Shown: one piece after another, positions 14,913 to 22,730 of the stretch
Layout: each line of letters opens with the position of its first letter
Position numbering within the stretch: the stretch's first letter is position 1
Assembly (NCBI GenBank): GCA_937877605.1
Contig: CALFJA010000056.1
Location: 1 to 39,590, forward strand
DNA from: an uncultured Prevotellaceae bacterium
Lineage (GTDB): Bacteria; Bacteroidota; Bacteroidia; Bacteroidales; Bacteroidaceae
Reading direction: 5' to 3'
DNA: 39,590 nucleotides
Translations under genes and position numbers: made by a program
Notes under the pieces: model-generated
Seen by the model: only the letters and a program-made list of their open reading frames with translations
The model's database searches: none
What the model was told of the DNA's origin: nothing

Positions 14913-15794
14913 TTACAGCACATAAATGATGAAGAGGAACGCCAGTATCCAGGCCAGCACGATGAGCTGTATGAAGCGGTCGCGGAGCATTACCTTGGTG
15001 GGATCGCCGCTCTTCTGGTCGACCACGGCTATCTGGATGTAGCGCAGCAGCCCTATGAGCACGAAGATGCTGGTGAGGTAAAGGTGGTTGGTATGGAAAT
15101 TCTTGACCACCTCGGGCGACACAGTGTACATGATGTAGCACACCAGCGTGATGCTCCCCGTTATGGTGATGGCCTCGTTGATGAAGGTAAGGTTGTAGCG
15201 AGAGGTATTCTTCCGCGGAGCCTCACCCGTCTGGTTCATGCGTATCACATCGTCCCTCCGCTTGGCAAAGGAAAGGAACAGCGTGAGCAGGAAGGTCATG
15301 AGCAGAATCCACTGGCTGGGATGTATGTTGCCGGCGACGGCACCTGCCATGATACGCAGCACGAAGCCAAAGGCTATGACGCAGACATCGACGATGGCAA
15401 AGTTCTTCAGCCAGGCACAGTAGCAGAGGTTCAGCACGAAGTATCCGCCGATGACGATGGCCACTTTCGGTATTACTGCTGCAGGCAACAGCAGGATGAA
15501 CATTGCCGACAAGGCTGCCATGAGTGCCATAAGCCCGTAGGCCTGCAACTTGCTGACAGCCCCCGAGGCTATCGGGCGATTGCACTTGACGGGATGGCGG
15601 CGGTCGTCCTCCAGATCGACGATGTCGTTAAAGCAATAGATTGCCGAGGCAGCGAAACAGAAGGCAAAGAAAACGAGGATGCCATTCAACAGCGCCTGCC
15701 GGTTGAAAAGCATTCCACCGAAGAACATCGGCAGGAATACGAAGAAGTTCTTTATCCACTGCTTGGGACGAATCAGTTTGAAGAGATATTTCAT
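14913..15794 (-). CDS. UbiA family, polyprenyl-phosphate phosphoribosyltransferase-like
   Basis: The 293-residue integral membrane protein belongs to the UbiA prenyltransferase superfamily. It most resembles decaprenyl-phosphate phosphoribosyltransferases such as mycobacterial Rv3806c, which transfer 5-phosphoribose from PRPP to a polyprenyl phosphate. It starts with the typical RPKQWIKNFFVFLPMFF and has the Asp-rich NDIVDLEDD at 56-64. The later loop with FAKRRDDVIRMN matches the second conserved region of that subfamily, in place of the pattern seen in quinone or heme prenyltransferases. About eight to nine helices are visible. The start ATG overlaps the acyltransferase stop in an ATGA junction. 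No DprE1/DprE2-like epimerase is present nearby, so if the pathway works it would give a ribose rather than an arabinose lipid. Confidence 0.85.
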   Translation of the reverse strand: MKYLFKLIRPKQWIKNFFVFLPMFFGGMLFNRQALLNGILVFFAFCFAASAIYCFNDIVDLEDDRRHPVKCNRPIASGAVSKLQAYGLMALMAALSAMFILLLPAAVIPKVAIVIGGYFVLNLCYCAWLKNFAIVDVCVIAFGFVLRIMAGAVAGNIHPSQWILLMTFLLTLFLSFAKRRDDVIRMNQTGEAPRKNTSRYNLTFINEAITITGSITLVCYIMYTVSPEVVKNFHTNHLYLTSIFVLIGLLRYIQIAVVDQKSGDPTKVMLRDRFIQLIVLAWILAFLFIIYVL

Positions 15795-16825
15795 TGCGGT
15801 AGTTTTTTTACGATGAAATCAACAGTTTTATGCAGCAGCCAGGCCAGTGGCAGGGTTATGAGCAGGCAAAGGAGCGCCGTGGGCCAGTAGCCCAGGTGAT
15901 GGGGTTCGATGTAGCGGAGCACGAAATGGACATGTATCAGGTAGACTTCCAGGCTGATGGTGCCTACGAACGCCAGTATGCGGCCGATGAAACGGGGCGT
16001 TTTCTCCAGCAGGTGTGCCAGCAGCAGACAGCCGGCCACGGTGAGCGGAATGTAGAGCATGCGGCCGATGAACAGTGGAAACCGCCCGTGGTGCATTTGT
16101 TCCATATGGATGCTTGCCGCCAGTGGAAGCAGGACGAAGAGCAGCACCAACCACCATGAACTGCCGTCATGGGTCTTTTCCTGTCGGATCCACTCTCCGC
16201 AGTTCACCCCGATGAAGAAAATCGGCATGCGGCTCCAGAAAATCTCGATGTGCCCTACCGTCTGATGGACGGGGGTCACCCACTGCACCATGACGCACCA
16301 TACCACCATGAGCAGCGGCAGCCAGCGGTAGTCGGGATGACGGCGGATGAGTTCCATATAGAAAGGTGATACCCAATAAAAGAAGAGTATGGCCGGTATG
16401 TACCAGAAAGTGAGTTCGTCGTGCAGCCAGAAATCCCAGTTCACGAGGATGTCGCCCAGCAGGTCGACTATCGAGGTGCTGTGTCCGCCGTGGCTGAGGT
16501 AGTCTGGCACATAATAGAGCGAGGCCATGAGCAGCCAGGCAGGGTAGATGCGGATGAGCCTCCGGTAGATGAACTTGCGGTAGAGGCGCTTGAACGGGAG
16601 TCCAGGCTGGCGCTGCCGTGCCTTCGTCCAGGCGTACCACAGTCCCATTCCGCTGAGGAAGAAGAAAAAGTCGACGCCGATGTTGCCCGTCCGGCGGAGG
16701 CCGAAGAAATGGTCGGCACGGGGCAGATAGACATGGAACAGCACGATGATGAGCATGGCAAAGCCCATCAGTTCGCCGCGTTTCCGGCTGATGGCGTTCC
16801 AGTTGATGGCGGGCAATGGTTTCAT
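15791..16825 (-). CDS. Acyltransferase-3 family membrane protein (second of two)
   Basis: This 344-residue protein with about ten membrane helices belongs to the acyltransferase-3 family, which O-acetylates or otherwise acylates extracytoplasmic glycans. The N-terminal helix holds the conserved Arg and His in the KRGELMGFAML and IVLFHVYLP segments. NIGVDFFFFLSGMGL is the family's second-helix motif. It is translationally coupled to the UbiA-type gene by a 4-bp ATGA overlap and lies 7 bp after the other acyltransferase gene. The modified glycan is not known; O-acetylation of the product of this locus is the likely role. Confidence 0.87.
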   Translation of the reverse strand: MKPLPAINWNAISRKRGELMGFAMLIIVLFHVYLPRADHFFGLRRTGNIGVDFFFFLSGMGLWYAWTKARQRQPGLPFKRLYRKFIYRRLIRIYPAWLLMASLYYVPDYLSHGGHSTSIVDLLGDILVNWDFWLHDELTFWYIPAILFFYWVSPFYMELIRRHPDYRWLPLLMVVWCVMVQWVTPVHQTVGHIEIFWSRMPIFFIGVNCGEWIRQEKTHDGSSWWLVLLFVLLPLAASIHMEQMHHGRFPLFIGRMLYIPLTVAGCLLLAHLLEKTPRFIGRILAFVGTISLEVYLIHVHFVLRYIEPHHLGYWPTALLCLLITLPLAWLLHKTVDFIVKKLPQ

Positions 16826-16832
16826 TGGCTGG

Positions 16833-17939
16833 TTAGTATTTCGGGCTTGGCAGGCGTTTCAACATTTCGTGGTAGAGATAGGCAATCACGATGGATGCCA
16901 CCAGATAGACAAGCAGGCCTGTATAGAGGTCGCCGCGGCGGGAGATGGGAATGAACACCTTTCGAAGGATGGGGTGAACCACAAAGAGTGCCGCCGAGAC
17001 AGTGCCCACCCATTCGAACAGGCGCAGCACGCATCGGGGCAGGATTTTCACCAGTGTGAAGCCTGCCGAGCAGACAAACAGGGGCACGAAGAACCAGGCG
17101 GTAAATCCGTTGCTGTAGTTCAGTACGACAACTACCGAGACAACGAAGAACAGGAGGTTGTACCAAAAGCCCACAAGTTGTTGGTTGAAGCGTGCATAGA
17201 GCAGGCCTATGCCGAAGGGAAGCATGCCTCCTACGAAGTTGTAGCGCAGGTAGTTCAGTGCGTCATCGCCCGGCTGGCAGAGCATCTGTGCCGCCATGCA
17301 AAGGACAATGGCGGCCAGCGTGAAGCCCCAGTGGCGCTTATAGAGCAGCAGACGGTAGAGCAGGTAGAGTTGTACCATGAGTCCGAAGAACCAGTAGGGA
17401 CCTGGCCAGATGACATGGTGGGGTTCCGGCATGAAGTTATTGACCATGAGCAGTTGCGTCACTATGTCGGTCAACTTGTAACGATGTGCCCCGGGCGTGA
17501 TGTTATCGACAACGAGGAAGAGCACGAAGCCGAAAATCATCATGCGGAAGAGTTTCAGCCAATGGTAGCGCATGAACCTCCAGAGTCCGGAGACCCAGCC
17601 TTTGAGGTACGACTGCCAGTCGGTGGCCAGTTGTACCGTATTGCCCTGTGGCAGGACGCCGGGCCGCTCGTACTTCATGACTAGTCCGTAGGCACTCAGG
17701 AATAGGAATATGGGCACGCCGTAGTGGCCGAAGAAGGAGAACAGGTGGATGAATAGCCTGTTGTCGGGGTGGCCGAGAATATACATGAGCGAGTCAACAT
17801 TGTCTTGGTTGTAGTTGTACTCGTTCTCGTGTACGATGCCGCGCAGCCAGTGGCAGTAGTTGTGCAGCACGATGGAGAGAATGGCTATGCCCCTGAGTGC
17901 CGTGCATTCGGCTCGTGAAAGGAGTTGGGCGTTGTTCAT
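16833..17939 (-). CDS. Acyltransferase-3 family membrane protein (first of two)
   Basis: The 368-residue protein is a second acyltransferase-3 member. The conserved Arg-His pair is in ALRGIAILSIVLHNYCHWL, and YGVPIFLFLSAYGLV is the second-helix motif. About ten hydrophobic segments follow, ending in a basic C-terminus. It differs clearly in sequence from the following acyltransferase, so the pair is not a recent duplication. Its start overlaps the sulfatase stop in an ATGA junction, so translation is probably coupled. Substrate and acceptor are not known. Confidence 0.87.
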   Translation of the reverse strand: MNNAQLLSRAECTALRGIAILSIVLHNYCHWLRGIVHENEYNYNQDNVDSLMYILGHPDNRLFIHLFSFFGHYGVPIFLFLSAYGLVMKYERPGVLPQGNTVQLATDWQSYLKGWVSGLWRFMRYHWLKLFRMMIFGFVLFLVVDNITPGAHRYKLTDIVTQLLMVNNFMPEPHHVIWPGPYWFFGLMVQLYLLYRLLLYKRHWGFTLAAIVLCMAAQMLCQPGDDALNYLRYNFVGGMLPFGIGLLYARFNQQLVGFWYNLLFFVVSVVVVLNYSNGFTAWFFVPLFVCSAGFTLVKILPRCVLRLFEWVGTVSAALFVVHPILRKVFIPISRRGDLYTGLLVYLVASIVIAYLYHEMLKRLPSPKY

Positions 17940-19759
17940 TTGGGTTGTTTCTTGGGCTTGAGCGTGTCGTAGTCGACCGTGTTCTTGATGATGCGCGGCC
18001 GATGTTCATCGTAGTTGGGCGAAAGGATGTTGTACTCCTCATGGTAGGAAGGGGTGTGAATGCCAGCCAGATAGACCAGCGTGTGTGCCAGTGCATCGGT
18101 CATGAGGCGTCGGTCCTTGGCGGCAACTATCTGTGCATAGAGGTCGGGATGGTTCTTGACAAACTTCTCCGAACAGTACATCCAGAAGGGAACATCGAAC
18201 TCGTAGTGGGCGAGTTCGTAGTCAATGGCGGCCTGATGGTTGCGGCAGAAGAACTTGCGGTTGCCCTCGTAGCACTCCTCACCGTGGTCGGGCACATAGA
18301 TGACGATGGCGTCCTGCCCCTCGAAGCGCGAGCAGATGAGGTCGACGATGGAGTCGTTGTAGAGCGTGGCGTTGTCGTAGTTGGCCAGTATATCGCGCTG
18401 TCCGTCGGTGAGGTCGCGGCGGGTCTGGGCGTAGTCGTTTTTCGTGAAGTGCCTGCGGTTGACGGGAGTGCGCTGCGAATAGTTCACATGCTGGCCCATC
18501 AGGTGGAAGATGGTCAGGCGCGGGCCGTCCTGCGGAGCCAGTCGGTCGTAGTCGTCGAGCAGTTGTTTGTCGTAGCGGTGTATCTTATCGTTGCGCAGGT
18601 CGAACTGCGACTGGCTGAGTTGCTCGTTGTTCAGGAAGAAGCCTCCGCTGAAGTCGTAGACGGCCTCCTTGGCCTTTGGCAGGAACTGGTTGGTCAGGAA
18701 GGTCACTTTGTAGCCGGCCTTCTTGAACAGCTGGGTGAAGAGCGGATAGTCGCACCATTCGCCTTCCTGCCCCACCACATGCATGGAGAAGAGTTCCTTG
18801 AACACGAACGAGGTGAGGTTCCAATGGGCTATCACATCGCTGAAGGGCACGAGCCGGCCGGTTTGCTGGCGGGCAATCTGCCGCGGGGTGGTGGGATAAG
18901 GATAGCCGTACTGCTGCGAGTGGGTCTTGCCGTAGCTTTCGCCGATGATGAGCACGATGCTGGGCACGCGATAGTCACAACTGTCGACCACGCCGCAGCC
19001 TATTCCGTCAATCAGTTTCGCCAGTTGTCTGGCTGCCAGGCGGTTGGCCTGTATGCTGAACACAAGGCGGTCGATGGGCTTGTAGAGTTCTGCATGTTTC
19101 TTTCCGGTGAGCAGCCGTTCCATGTCGCCCACATTCTCGCGGGTCATGATGTGCCAAACGGCCTGCTTGTTGAAGAGCGAATGAGCTCCGGCTGCCACGA
19201 GCAGGGCCAGCAGGCAGGCTCCCAGCAGGGGCTCGATGCTATGGTAGGAGCGGACAAGACGCCCGTCAAGACGCAAGCCCTGCCTGCGAATGCCGCGAAC
19301 AAATCCTACCAGCAGCGCATGAACCACCAGCAGCAGCCACACCCAACCGGTGCGACCGGTGAAGAGATCGGTGGTGAGATAGGTGCGGAAAAACTCGCCG
19401 GCCTCGCGGCTATTGGTCTCACCCACCAGCAATAGCATGGTCGGATTGAGCGTGGAACCGAAACGCTGGAAGCAGTAGACATCGACAAGCGCCACGGCGT
19501 AGAGCACCACATAGAGCAGCCGCCGCACCCATCGCCGCACTCCTTCGGGCAGGATGGCCAGCACGACGCAGCACAGATAGACATCAAGCAGCAGTTCCCA
19601 GTAGAGATTTTCGTACAGATGTATGTGCTTGTAGGGCAACTTAGTGGTCCATGCACAGATGCAACCGAGCAGGTACATCGTCACGAAGAAGAGCCCGTTC
19701 AGCCGAACGGGTGCGACTACGGCACGCAAAAAACCGGTTAACAATCTGGCTGCTTTCAT
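17936..19759 (-). CDS. Phosphoethanolamine transferase-like sulfatase-fold protein
   Basis: The 607-residue protein has about five N-terminal membrane helices (residues 20-195) and a periplasmic alkaline-phosphatase-fold domain (about 265-590). GESYGKTH places metal-binding Glu274 and the probable Thr279 nucleophile, and QQYGYPYPTTP follows as in the EptA family. HLMGQH at 419-424 and the PDHGEE metal site at 490-495 are present, so the active site looks complete. EptA-type enzymes transfer phosphoethanolamine from phosphatidylethanolamine to lipid A or glycan residues. Related phosphoglycerol transferases share the fold, so the donor is not certain. It is the first gene of the minus-strand operon, with a good promoter at 19783-19814 and a short leader. 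Lipid A or the operon's glycan are both possible acceptors. Confidence 0.87.
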   Translation of the reverse strand: MKAARLLTGFLRAVVAPVRLNGLFFVTMYLLGCICAWTTKLPYKHIHLYENLYWELLLDVYLCCVVLAILPEGVRRWVRRLLYVVLYAVALVDVYCFQRFGSTLNPTMLLLVGETNSREAGEFFRTYLTTDLFTGRTGWVWLLLVVHALLVGFVRGIRRQGLRLDGRLVRSYHSIEPLLGACLLALLVAAGAHSLFNKQAVWHIMTRENVGDMERLLTGKKHAELYKPIDRLVFSIQANRLAARQLAKLIDGIGCGVVDSCDYRVPSIVLIIGESYGKTHSQQYGYPYPTTPRQIARQQTGRLVPFSDVIAHWNLTSFVFKELFSMHVVGQEGEWCDYPLFTQLFKKAGYKVTFLTNQFLPKAKEAVYDFSGGFFLNNEQLSQSQFDLRNDKIHRYDKQLLDDYDRLAPQDGPRLTIFHLMGQHVNYSQRTPVNRRHFTKNDYAQTRRDLTDGQRDILANYDNATLYNDSIVDLICSRFEGQDAIVIYVPDHGEECYEGNRKFFCRNHQAAIDYELAHYEFDVPFWMYCSEKFVKNHPDLYAQIVAAKDRRLMTDALAHTLVYLAGIHTPSYHEEYNILSPNYDEHRPRIIKNTVDYDTLKPKKQPK

Positions 19760-19782
19760 GGGGTTGACTGATTTTGCTTCCG

Positions 19783-19814
19783 CAAAATTAACGCAACCAA
19801 GTCAGACAGCAAAA
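19783..19814 (-). promoter_or_regulatory. Promoter of the envelope-glycan operon
   Basis: On the minus strand TTTTG (19814-19810), a 19-bp spacer and TAATTTTG (19790-19783) match the -33/-7 consensus. The predicted leader is about 20 nt. It would drive the eight genes down to 11351. Confidence 0.78.
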
Positions 19815-20315
19815 TAAAACGGTCGTTTTTATTGCCTTTTCGCCCTGTGCCATTGCCCAAGACTCCCTTGGCAGCCTTGCGGAAATGATAAAAAATCGTT
19901 ACAAAACGGAAAAGTGTGCAATCGGAAATCTGGACCGGTAAAGGGCAGATGTGAGAGAAGAATATGCCTGTTTGCTTCCTTTTCAGCCGCTTGCCTGATG
20001 CAATTGGGCCCCACTTACACTTCCATTTTACGGTTTTCACACAACGAAACCTATCCGATTACACGCCAAATGGGCCTCACTTGCATTGCGAGAGAGACCT
20101 ATTTAGACTTCAAGGGAACGGCAGCTGGAAGAATTTTTCTTACAAGTCACTGTATATCAATCGTTTGCAAGGCTATAGAAATAAAGCAGTTTTTGGCATC
20201 AAAGACGAGCATGCTCACCAAAAACGGCAAACCAGCACAGGAAAAGTCCCACTGTGCAGTAAAATATCTTTACAAAAGATGTTGGCTGGAAGACTCTCCG
20301 ACAGAAGCGTAAGAC
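19815..20315. other. Intergenic region between two minus-strand operons
   Basis: About 500 bp without a credible gene. It holds dispersed repeat copy B (19999-20100). Near the 3' end of the transporter gene, ATCTTT and AAAGAT (20266-20280) form a 6-bp stem with a 3-nt loop that is followed on the minus strand by ATTTTA. This may be a weak terminator. Overlapping plus-strand reading frames have no family features. Confidence 0.45.
19999..20100. repeat. Dispersed intergenic TGGGCC repeat, copy B
   Basis: TGCAATTGGGCCCCA at 19999 followed by TTCCATTT at 20021 matches copy A (4483 and 4505) with identical spacing. A second unit, TGGGCCTCACTTGCATTGCG, starts at 20071, and its TTGCATTGC plus GAGAG resembles 33051-33066 in copy C. 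Confidence 0.55.
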
Positions 20316-21317
20316 TCATGTATGGCGTTCCAGGCCGAGCTTACGCTGATGCCAGATTTCAACGGAATTGATGATGTTCTGCCAAAGGATGTAGCAGCCT
20401 GGACCTACGGTAGCCAGCGGATGGAGGTAGGTCAGTGCCACCCACACGGCAAAGGCGGTGTTCTTCTGCCCCAAGCCCTGCCCCGACTCGGTCACTGTGG
20501 AGGTGTAATGACCCACAAAACGCCCGACGGCATACTGCACGATACAGGTCAGCAACCCGAGCAATGCAATGACAACGAGCAACAGTGCGGGCGCAGCCGA
20601 GTGGACGATGCTCTTCACGGTCACCCCGCTGACGATGGTCAACGACAGTGCCCAGGTGTAGAAAGAGAGGTCGTTGATGGAGACAATCCACCGATGAAAT
20701 CGGCAAAAATAGTGTTTCACCACATAGGCCATGGCCATTGGGAGGAGCAAGACGATGCTGACGCCACGGAGGATTTGCAGGAAAGCGACAAGGAAAGGAA
20801 TCTCCGCCTGGCTGTCGATGATGGGAAACGCAGTGGGAATGAGCAGTGCCGCCAGAAAATTGGAGAGGAATACATAGCTCGTCATCTGCTCAAGGTCGCC
20901 GCCAAGTTTCTGCGTTACCACCGGCGCTGCCGCCGCACAGGGGGAAATGACACAGCAAAGCAGTGCCTCGGCTACGACGAGTTCCTTGCCTGATGGGTGG
21001 ATGAGAAGGGTGAAGACGACAAGGACGAAGACGAAAACAAGCTGGAAAAGGCTCACCCACAAATGCCAGTGGACCAACCGCAGCCGATGAAAGTCGACCT
21101 TGCAGAACACCACAAAGAGAATCATTATCATGAACAGGGGGAACACGGCATCGAAAATGGGACCGAAGAAACGGGCCGCTCCGTCCAGTTGCGGAATGTA
21201 TGCAAACAGCAGATAGACCACGATGCCGCTGAAAATGGCAACGGGCAGCGTCCAGTTGCGCAAGAACTGCAACAACCGGGCACTGCCCGCAACAAATGTA
21301 TTCCCTCTGGCGGCCAT
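20316..21317 (-). CDS. Bile acid:sodium symporter (BASS)-like transporter
   Basis: The 333-residue protein has about nine to ten membrane helices and resembles the bile acid:sodium symporter superfamily, which imports organic anions with sodium. The helix-break region with CCVISPCAAAAPVVTQKLGG and the later GQGLGQKNTAFAVWVALTYL correspond to the two conserved crossover segments of the fold. Substrates in bacteria range widely, from bile acids to pantoate and keto acids, so none is assigned. It lies 10 bp after rseP and is the last gene of the tsaB-to-rseP operon. The ATG at 21317 is used, although the first 15 residues are not hydrophobic and a later start is possible. Confidence 0.82.
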   Translation of the reverse strand: MAARGNTFVAGSARLLQFLRNWTLPVAIFSGIVVYLLFAYIPQLDGAARFFGPIFDAVFPLFMIMILFVVFCKVDFHRLRLVHWHLWVSLFQLVFVFVLVVFTLLIHPSGKELVVAEALLCCVISPCAAAAPVVTQKLGGDLEQMTSYVFLSNFLAALLIPTAFPIIDSQAEIPFLVAFLQILRGVSIVLLLPMAMAYVVKHYFCRFHRWIVSINDLSFYTWALSLTIVSGVTVKSIVHSAAPALLLVVIALLGLLTCIVQYAVGRFVGHYTSTVTESGQGLGQKNTAFAVWVALTYLHPLATVGPGCYILWQNIINSVEIWHQRKLGLERHT

Positions 21318-21327
21318 TCCTTATTAA

Positions 21328-22704
21328 TTACATATAGCCCAGCCAGCGCAGGATATCGTTCATATTAGCCACAATCATGAGCAGCAACAGCAGCCCGAAA
21401 CCAATGTATTCGGCCACCACCAGGAACTTCTCACTCGGCTGCCGGCCAGTTATCATCTCGTAAAGGAGGAAGAGGACATGCCCTCCGTCGAGTGCCGGAA
21501 TGGGAAGAATGTTCATGAAGGCAAGTATGATGCTGAGGAAGGCGGTCATGAGCCAGAACATGTGCCAGTCCCAAACGGGTGGGAACAGACTGCCGATGGC
21601 ACCGAAACCGCCCAGCGACTTCGCTCCGTCGGAACTGAAGAGGTACTTCAGGTCGCTGACATAGCCGCTCAGCACATGCCACCCAAAGCGTATGCCTGCC
21701 GGGAAACTCTCGAAGAACCCGTAGGAAACATGCGTCACTTTGTAACAGTCGGTCAATGCCGTTGTGGCCACGCCGAGCATCATGTTGTCACCAAGTCGGG
21801 TGGTTGCGTTATAGATTTGGTGTGCCGACGGACGGCGGAAGGAAATTGTCACCCGTTGAGCGGCTACACTGTCGGCATGGGTCTCCGCTGCGGAAAGCAC
21901 ATCGCGGAGCACGCCCAACTCGTAGGAGAACTCGTTGAAGGAGTGAACACGCTTGCCGTTCACCGCAAGGATTTCATCGCCCTTCTGCATTCCTATACGG
22001 GCGGCGACACTCAGCGAATCGACATAATCTATCACGGCGGGCAATAATGGACGCACGAACTGCGGGTCGGACTTGAGCATGTTCAGGAAGTTTATATTGC
22101 CCGGAAGGCCTATTGCCGTCTCCTCGCCATTGCGAAGCACAACAGCCTGACGACCCTTCGACAGCATACGGTACAAGTCTGTACCAAAATCCTTCAGGGG
22201 AACGCTGTCGACCGAGAGCAGGATGTCGCCGTCCTGGAATCCGTACTCCTGTGCCTCGGCGTTGAACTTCATTCCATGAGTCATGTCGGAAACTTTCACA
22301 TAGTCCTCACCCCAAGTGTAGAGCACCATGCTGTAGATGAAAAGCGCCAGCAGGAAATTGACCAGCACGCCACCAATCATGATGAGCAGGCGCTGCCAGG
22401 CAGGCTTCGCACGGAACTCCCAGGACTGGACAGGTTGTTTCATCTGCTCGGTATCAAACGACTCGTCAATCATTCCGGCAATCTTGCAGTAGCCCCCCAG
22501 AGGCAGCCATCCAAGCCCGTAGGCGGTGTCGCTGTTCTTCGGTTTCCATTCGAACAGGTGGAACCACGGGTCGAAGAAAAGGTAGAACTTCTCCACCCTG
22601 ACGCCAAACAACTTGGAGAAAAAGAAGTGACCGCCCTCGTGCAACAGCACAAGGAGAGATATGGAGAGCATGAATTGAAGTAATCTAATCAGAAAGATTT
22701 CCAT
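21328..22704 (-). CDS. rseP: Site-2 protease RseP
   Basis: RseP is an inner-membrane zinc protease that cleaves transmembrane substrates such as anti-sigma factors and remnant signal peptides. The 458-residue protein has the zinc motif HEGGH at 22-26 in the first helix and the C-terminal LDGGH segment (ILPIPALDGGHVLF) that gives the third ligand. Between them is a periplasmic stretch with one clear PDZ-like region (GMQKGDEILAVNGKRV) and a likely second one (GFQDGDILLSVDSVPL). Length is normal for Bacteroidota. The gene lies 26 bp after dxr, an arrangement that is widespread. Which sigma/anti-sigma pairs it serves is not shown here. Confidence 0.95.
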   Translation of the reverse strand: MEIFLIRLLQFMLSISLLVLLHEGGHFFFSKLFGVRVEKFYLFFDPWFHLFEWKPKNSDTAYGLGWLPLGGYCKIAGMIDESFDTEQMKQPVQSWEFRAKPAWQRLLIMIGGVLVNFLLALFIYSMVLYTWGEDYVKVSDMTHGMKFNAEAQEYGFQDGDILLSVDSVPLKDFGTDLYRMLSKGRQAVVLRNGEETAIGLPGNINFLNMLKSDPQFVRPLLPAVIDYVDSLSVAARIGMQKGDEILAVNGKRVHSFNEFSYELGVLRDVLSAAETHADSVAAQRVTISFRRPSAHQIYNATTRLGDNMMLGVATTALTDCYKVTHVSYGFFESFPAGIRFGWHVLSGYVSDLKYLFSSDGAKSLGGFGAIGSLFPPVWDWHMFWLMTAFLSIILAFMNILPIPALDGGHVLFLLYEMITGRQPSEKFLVVAEYIGFGLLLLLMIVANMNDILRWLGYM

Positions 22705-22730
22705 AGTTTTTTGCTGTTTTTATCGATTAT

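Noticed and set aside
17897..19435. Open frame of 512 codons antisense to the sulfatase-like gene
   Set aside because: No family features; the minus strand has the full transferase active site and operon spacing.
20289..20315. AAGACT at 20290 and 20311 as a terminator hairpin after the transporter gene
   Set aside because: The two copies are direct, not inverted, repeats and cannot form a stem.
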